From contig NZ_DGLI01000044.1 in the NCBI RefSeq assembly GCF_002387895.1, positions 119,938 through 183,937 on the forward strand: a stretch of 64,000 nucleotides of DNA, in the 5' to 3' direction. The position numbers and the translations under genes were made by a program. Source of the DNA: Clostridium sp. UBA4548 (GTDB taxonomy: Bacteria; Bacillota; Clostridia; Clostridiales; Clostridiaceae). Shown piece by piece: positions 60,437-64,000 of the stretch; position 1 is the first letter of the stretch, and every line of letters begins with the position of its first letter. The notes under the pieces were generated by a model. The model was given only the letters and a program-made list of their open reading frames with translations. It made no database searches and was not told where the DNA came from.

Positions 60437-63400
60437 ATGGCAAAAATCATGAAAACCATGGATGGAAACCAAGCTGCTGCAGAAGCCTCTTATGCTTTTA
60501 CAGAAGTAGCTGCTATCTATCCTATAACCCCGTCTACACCTATGGCAGAACTTACAGATGATTGGTCTGCCCACGGTAGAAAAAATATGTTTGGTCAACC
60601 AGTAAAAGTTGTAGAAATGCAATCAGAAGCTGGTGCTTCTGGCTCTGTACACGGTTCTCTAGTTGGAGGAGCACTTACAACAACCTATACTGCATCTCAA
60701 GGATTATTGTTGATGATCCCTAACCTTTATAGAATGGCAGGAGAACTTTTACCAGGAGTATTACACGTAAGCGCCCGTGCTGTTGCTGCTCATGCCCTTT
60801 CTATTTTTGGAGACCATCAAGACGTAATGGCTACTAGACAAACGGGAGTAGCCCTTTTAGCTGCTTCAAATGTTCAAGAAGTAATGGATTTAGCAAATGT
60901 TGCTCACCTTTCTTCTATAAAATCTAGAGTTCCTTTTATACATTTCTTTGATGGATTTAGAACCTCACATGAATATCAAAAAATAGAAATAGTAAATCCT
61001 GAGGATGTTATTAAGCTAGTAGATCACAATGCTATTAAAGCTTTTAGACAAAGAGCTCTAAATCCTGAACATCCAACACTAAGAGGTACAGCTCAAAACC
61101 CTGATATCTACTTCCAACAAAGGGAGTCTTCTAATAGATATTTTGAAGCAGTACCTGATATCGTAGAAAATTATATGAGAGAACTAGAAAAAATTACAGG
61201 AAGAGCATACCATCCCTTCGACTATTATGGTGACCCAAATGCTGAAAATATAATTATAGCTATGGGTTCTGTATGTGACACAATCGAAGAAACCATAGAC
61301 TATTTAACTAACCAGGGTGAAAAGGTAGGACTTATCAAAGTTCATCTTTATCGTCCATTCTGTAGTACATATCTATTTAATGTTCTTCCAAAGACTGTTA
61401 AGAAAATAGCTGTACTAGATCGTACAAAGGAGCCTGGCTCTCTTGGTGAACCATTGTATCTAGACATTTGCAATGCCTTCTACAATGATTCTGAAAAGCC
61501 ATTAATAGTTGGTGGTAGATATGGCCTTGGCTCAAAAGATACTAGACCATCTCAAATTTTAGCAGTTTATAATAACTTGAAAGCTCCAAGGCCCAAAAAT
61601 GGCTTCACCATTGGAATTGTAGATGATGTTACTAATACTTCACTACCTGAAGAAGAAATAATCGAAACTTCTGCTGAAGGAACTATTAGTTGTAAGTTTT
61701 GGGGACTAGGTTCAGATGGAACTGTTGGAGCAAATAAATCTGCAATTAAAATTATAGGAGATAATACAGATCTTTATGCTCAAGCTTACTTTTCTTATGA
61801 TAGTAAAAAATCTGGTGGAAGTACAATTTCACACTTAAGATTCGGTAAAAAACCAATTAGGTCACCATATTTAGTATACAAAGCTGATTATATAGCTTGC
61901 CATAATCCATCCTATGTTTATAATTTTGACTTAGTAAAAGGATTAAAGAAAAATGGTGTGTTTGTTCTTAACTGCCCTTGGAGTGATGAGGAATTAGAAA
62001 CAAGATTGCCTGCTTCTTTAAGAAGATATATTGCAAAAAACAATATTAATTTCTATACCATAGATGCTATTTCTATAGCTGGGAAAATTGGTCTAGGTGG
62101 TAGAATTAATATGATAATGCAGTCTGCCTTCTTTAAACTAGCTAATGTTATTCCAGTAGAACAAGCCATCGATTTACTAAAATCTTCTGTAGAAAAGACC
62201 TATGGTAAAAAGGGTGAAAAGATTGTTAATATGAACAAAGAAGCCATTGACCAAGGTGTAAATGCATTACACAAGGTTAATGTACCCGAATCTTGGGCTA
62301 ATGCAGAAGATGAAAATCTGCCAATTAAGGAAGAACCTGATTTTATTAAAAATATTCAAAGACCTATGGAAAGACATGAGGGAGACGAACTTCCTGTTAG
62401 CGCTTTCAACGGTATGGAAGATGGTATTTTCCCAACGGGAACAACTTCCTATGAAAAACGTGGTATAGCAGTTACCGTTCCTGAGTGGCAAATTGATAAG
62501 TGTATTCAATGTAATCAATGTGCTTATATATGTCCTCATGCAGTAATACGCCCATTATTACTTGATGATACTGAGAAAGAAAAAGCACCTGATACCTTTA
62601 AAACTAAAAAGCCTACTGGAAAAGGCTTTGAAGACTTACATTACCGTATACAAATCAGTCCACTAGATTGTACTGGTTGTGGAAACTGTGCTGATATTTG
62701 TCCTGCTCCAGGAAAAGCATTAATCATGAAACCAGCAGAACATGAAATTGAAATGGAATCTGAAAATTGGGAGTATGGTACAACAGTTACTTCCAAAGAT
62801 CATATTATGGATAAGAAAACACTAAAAGGAAGCCAATTTGTAAGACCACTTATGGAATTCAGTGGTGCTTGCCCAGGTTGTGGAGAAACCCCATATGTTA
62901 AACTTCTAACCCAATTATTTGGTGATAGAATGATGATAGCCAATGCTACAGGTTGTTCATCAATTTGGGGTGGTAGTGCACCTTCTGTTCCATATACTAC
63001 TAATGCATGCGGTAAAGGACCAGCTTGGGGTAACTCTCTCTTTGAAGATAATGCGGAATATGGCTATGGTATGTACTTAGCGGTAAAACAACTAAGGGAA
63101 AAACTTGCTCAGCTAATGAAGGAAGCATTAAACTCAACTTTAAGTGCACCTGTTAAAGACGCATTTGAACAGTGGCTAGCTGGTATTGATGATGGTGAAG
63201 CTTCTAAAGCTGCTACCTCTAAGATTCTTGAAGCTATGAAGACTATAGACTATGAAAAAGACCCAATTCTTAAAGAAATTATGGAGAATAAGGATCATTT
63301 AGTTAAAAAGTCTCATTGGATGATTGGTGGAGATGGTTGGGCTTACGATATAGGTTTCTCTGGACTAGATCAAGTTCTATCAACTGGCGATGATGTTAAT

Positions 63401-63961
63401 ATCTTTGTTATGGATACAGAGGTTTATTCTAATACCGGTGGTCAATCTTCTAAAGCTACGCCTACAGCTGCAGTAGCTAAATTTGCAGCTGCTGGTAAGA
63501 AAATTAGAAAGAAAGATTTAGGCTTAATGGCTATGAGTTATGGCTATGTATATGTAACTCAAATTTCTATGGGTGCTAATATGAACCACACAATAAAAGC
63601 TATTGCAGAAGCTGAAGCATATAAAGGACCTTCCTTAATTATTGCTTATGCACCTTGCGTTAACCATGGTATTAAAACAGGAATGGGCACAAGTATTGCC
63701 CAAGAGAAAAAGGCTGTGGAGTCTGGATATTGGCATCTTTATAGATATAATCCAATGCTTAAGGAAGAAGGAAAGAATCCATTTGTATTAGATTCTAAGG
63801 AACCAACAAAATCCTTTAAAGAGTTTATCTTAAGTGAAATTCGTTACACTTCTCTTGCAACCGTATTCCCAGAAATTGCTGATCAAATGTATGATGTAGC
63901 AGAAAAGCATGCCCGTGAAAGATACGACACATACAGAAGATTGGCTGAAATACAATACTAA
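60437..63961 (+). CDS. nifJ: Pyruvate:ferredoxin (flavodoxin) oxidoreductase
   Basis: The 1174-residue single-chain enzyme converts pyruvate and CoA to acetyl-CoA, CO2 and reduced ferredoxin, the key step of clostridial fermentation. It has an N-terminal thiamine-fold domain (AIYPITPSTPMAEL), two 4Fe-4S motifs (CIQCNQCAYICPH and CTGCGNCADICPAPG, near residues 685-770), a third cluster region (SGACPGCGETPYVK), and the thiamine-pyrophosphate domain GGDGWAYDIGFSGLDQV with DTEVYSNTGGQ. Length is that of the PFOR family. GAGGAGGATTTTATTA precedes the ATG. Confidence 0.98.
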   Translation: MAKIMKTMDGNQAAAEASYAFTEVAAIYPITPSTPMAELTDDWSAHGRKNMFGQPVKVVEMQSEAGASGSVHGSLVGGALTTTYTASQGLLLMIPNLYRMAGELLPGVLHVSARAVAAHALSIFGDHQDVMATRQTGVALLAASNVQEVMDLANVAHLSSIKSRVPFIHFFDGFRTSHEYQKIEIVNPEDVIKLVDHNAIKAFRQRALNPEHPTLRGTAQNPDIYFQQRESSNRYFEAVPDIVENYMRELEKITGRAYHPFDYYGDPNAENIIIAMGSVCDTIEETIDYLTNQGEKVGLIKVHLYRPFCSTYLFNVLPKTVKKIAVLDRTKEPGSLGEPLYLDICNAFYNDSEKPLIVGGRYGLGSKDTRPSQILAVYNNLKAPRPKNGFTIGIVDDVTNTSLPEEEIIETSAEGTISCKFWGLGSDGTVGANKSAIKIIGDNTDLYAQAYFSYDSKKSGGSTISHLRFGKKPIRSPYLVYKADYIACHNPSYVYNFDLVKGLKKNGVFVLNCPWSDEELETRLPASLRRYIAKNNINFYTIDAISIAGKIGLGGRINMIMQSAFFKLANVIPVEQAIDLLKSSVEKTYGKKGEKIVNMNKEAIDQGVNALHKVNVPESWANAEDENLPIKEEPDFIKNIQRPMERHEGDELPVSAFNGMEDGIFPTGTTSYEKRGIAVTVPEWQIDKCIQCNQCAYICPHAVIRPLLLDDTEKEKAPDTFKTKKPTGKGFEDLHYRIQISPLDCTGCGNCADICPAPGKALIMKPAEHEIEMESENWEYGTTVTSKDHIMDKKTLKGSQFVRPLMEFSGACPGCGETPYVKLLTQLFGDRMMIANATGCSSIWGGSAPSVPYTTNACGKGPAWGNSLFEDNAEYGYGMYLAVKQLREKLAQLMKEALNSTLSAPVKDAFEQWLAGIDDGEASKAATSKILEAMKTIDYEKDPILKEIMENKDHLVKKSHWMIGGDGWAYDIGFSGLDQVLSTGDDVNIFVMDTEVYSNTGGQSSKATPTAAVAKFAAAGKKIRKKDLGLMAMSYGYVYVTQISMGANMNHTIKAIAEAEAYKGPSLIIAYAPCVNHGIKTGMGTSIAQEKKAVESGYWHLYRYNPMLKEEGKNPFVLDSKEPTKSFKEFILSEIRYTSLATVFPEIADQMYDVAEKHARERYDTYRRLAEIQY

Positions 63962-64000
63962 TTATAAAACTAAAAATTTTTTCATAAAAAGAAGCTTGAT
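63962..64000. other. Right edge of the window
   Basis: Only 39 bases follow the PFOR stop; they contain A- and T-runs but no complete terminator can be judged. Confidence 0.5.

Noticed and set aside
1..64000. CRISPR arrays, insertion sequences, rRNA, tRNA and prophage genes
   Set aside because: No regularly spaced repeats, transposase motifs, tRNA cloverleaves or phage genes were recognised anywhere in the window.

Overview
The window is a low-GC, AT-rich bacterial chromosome segment whose content points to a strictly anaerobic, spore-forming member of the Firmicutes, most likely Clostridium or a close relative. The evidence is a pyruvate:ferredoxin oxidoreductase, a desulfoferrodoxin, a bacteriohemerythrin, the cotJA-cotJB-cotJC spore coat operon, a lipoteichoic-acid-synthase-type sulfatase, three tRNA-sensing T-box leaders, frequent GTG/TTG starts and strong AGGAGG ribosome binding sites. 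No rRNA, tRNA, CRISPR array, insertion sequence or prophage was seen, so the region reads as core chromosome with many short transcription units.

Layout. 1-6.0 kb: the end of a DUF421 membrane protein with its DUF4363 partner, class II fructose-bisphosphate aldolase, a nucleoid-associated protein/YciI pair, and a tight CYTH-DUF5685-DnaJ operon. 6.0-16.7 kb: a membrane protein behind a structured leader, leuS with a T-box, a small (p)ppGpp synthetase, a DUF2225 zinc protein, a metallophosphoesterase, orphan FliK-like and FlhB-like genes, and tyrS with a T-box. 16.7-25 kb: a small P-loop protein, an AlbA_2 protein, a 55-residue zinc-ribbon protein behind a ribosome-site-sequestering leader, an ECF transporter S component with a candidate operator, prfC, a P-loop ATPase, trpS with a T-box and desulfoferrodoxin. 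25-41 kb: two small hypothetical proteins, an M18 aminopeptidase, a cation diffusion facilitator, a tandem P-loop protein, a HelD-type RNA polymerase recycling motor, a peptide-use region (OPT transporter, PqqD-like protein, dipeptidase PepV, dipeptide epimerase), signal peptidase I, a pirin and an unrecognised protein with faint FtsZ-like spacing. 41-50 kb: a nucleoside-recognition-type membrane protein, a PEP-carboxykinase/HPr-kinase-like protein, an acyl-ACP thioesterase, a polysaccharide deacetylase, an LTA-synthase-like sulfatase and a PAP2 phosphatase. 50-64 kb: decayed repeat units, the cotJ operon, a secreted thermolysin-type protease, two HD-GYP-type proteins, a PLP-dependent deaminase/desulfhydrase-like enzyme, a TIM-barrel isomerase-like protein, an acyltransferase, bacteriohemerythrin and pyruvate:ferredoxin oxidoreductase.

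How the genes fit together. Extracellular protease (M4), OPT peptide uptake, PepV, M18 aminopeptidase and the dipeptide epimerase describe a peptide-consuming lifestyle, with aldolase and pyruvate:ferredoxin oxidoreductase serving central fermentation. Thioesterase, PlsC-type acyltransferase, PAP2, LTA-type sulfatase and polysaccharide deacetylase serve the cell envelope. Desulfoferrodoxin and hemerythrin handle oxygen. The small alarmone synthetase, T-boxes and HD-GYP-type proteins are the visible regulatory layer.

The least explained items are the CYTH-DUF5685-DnaJ operon, the leader of the zinc-ribbon gene, the orphan FliK/FlhB pair, the PqqD-like protein beside an OPT transporter, the 189-residue protein at 40.5-41.1 kb, and the decaying repeat units next to cotJ. 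All functional calls are from reading motifs by eye; no database search was run.
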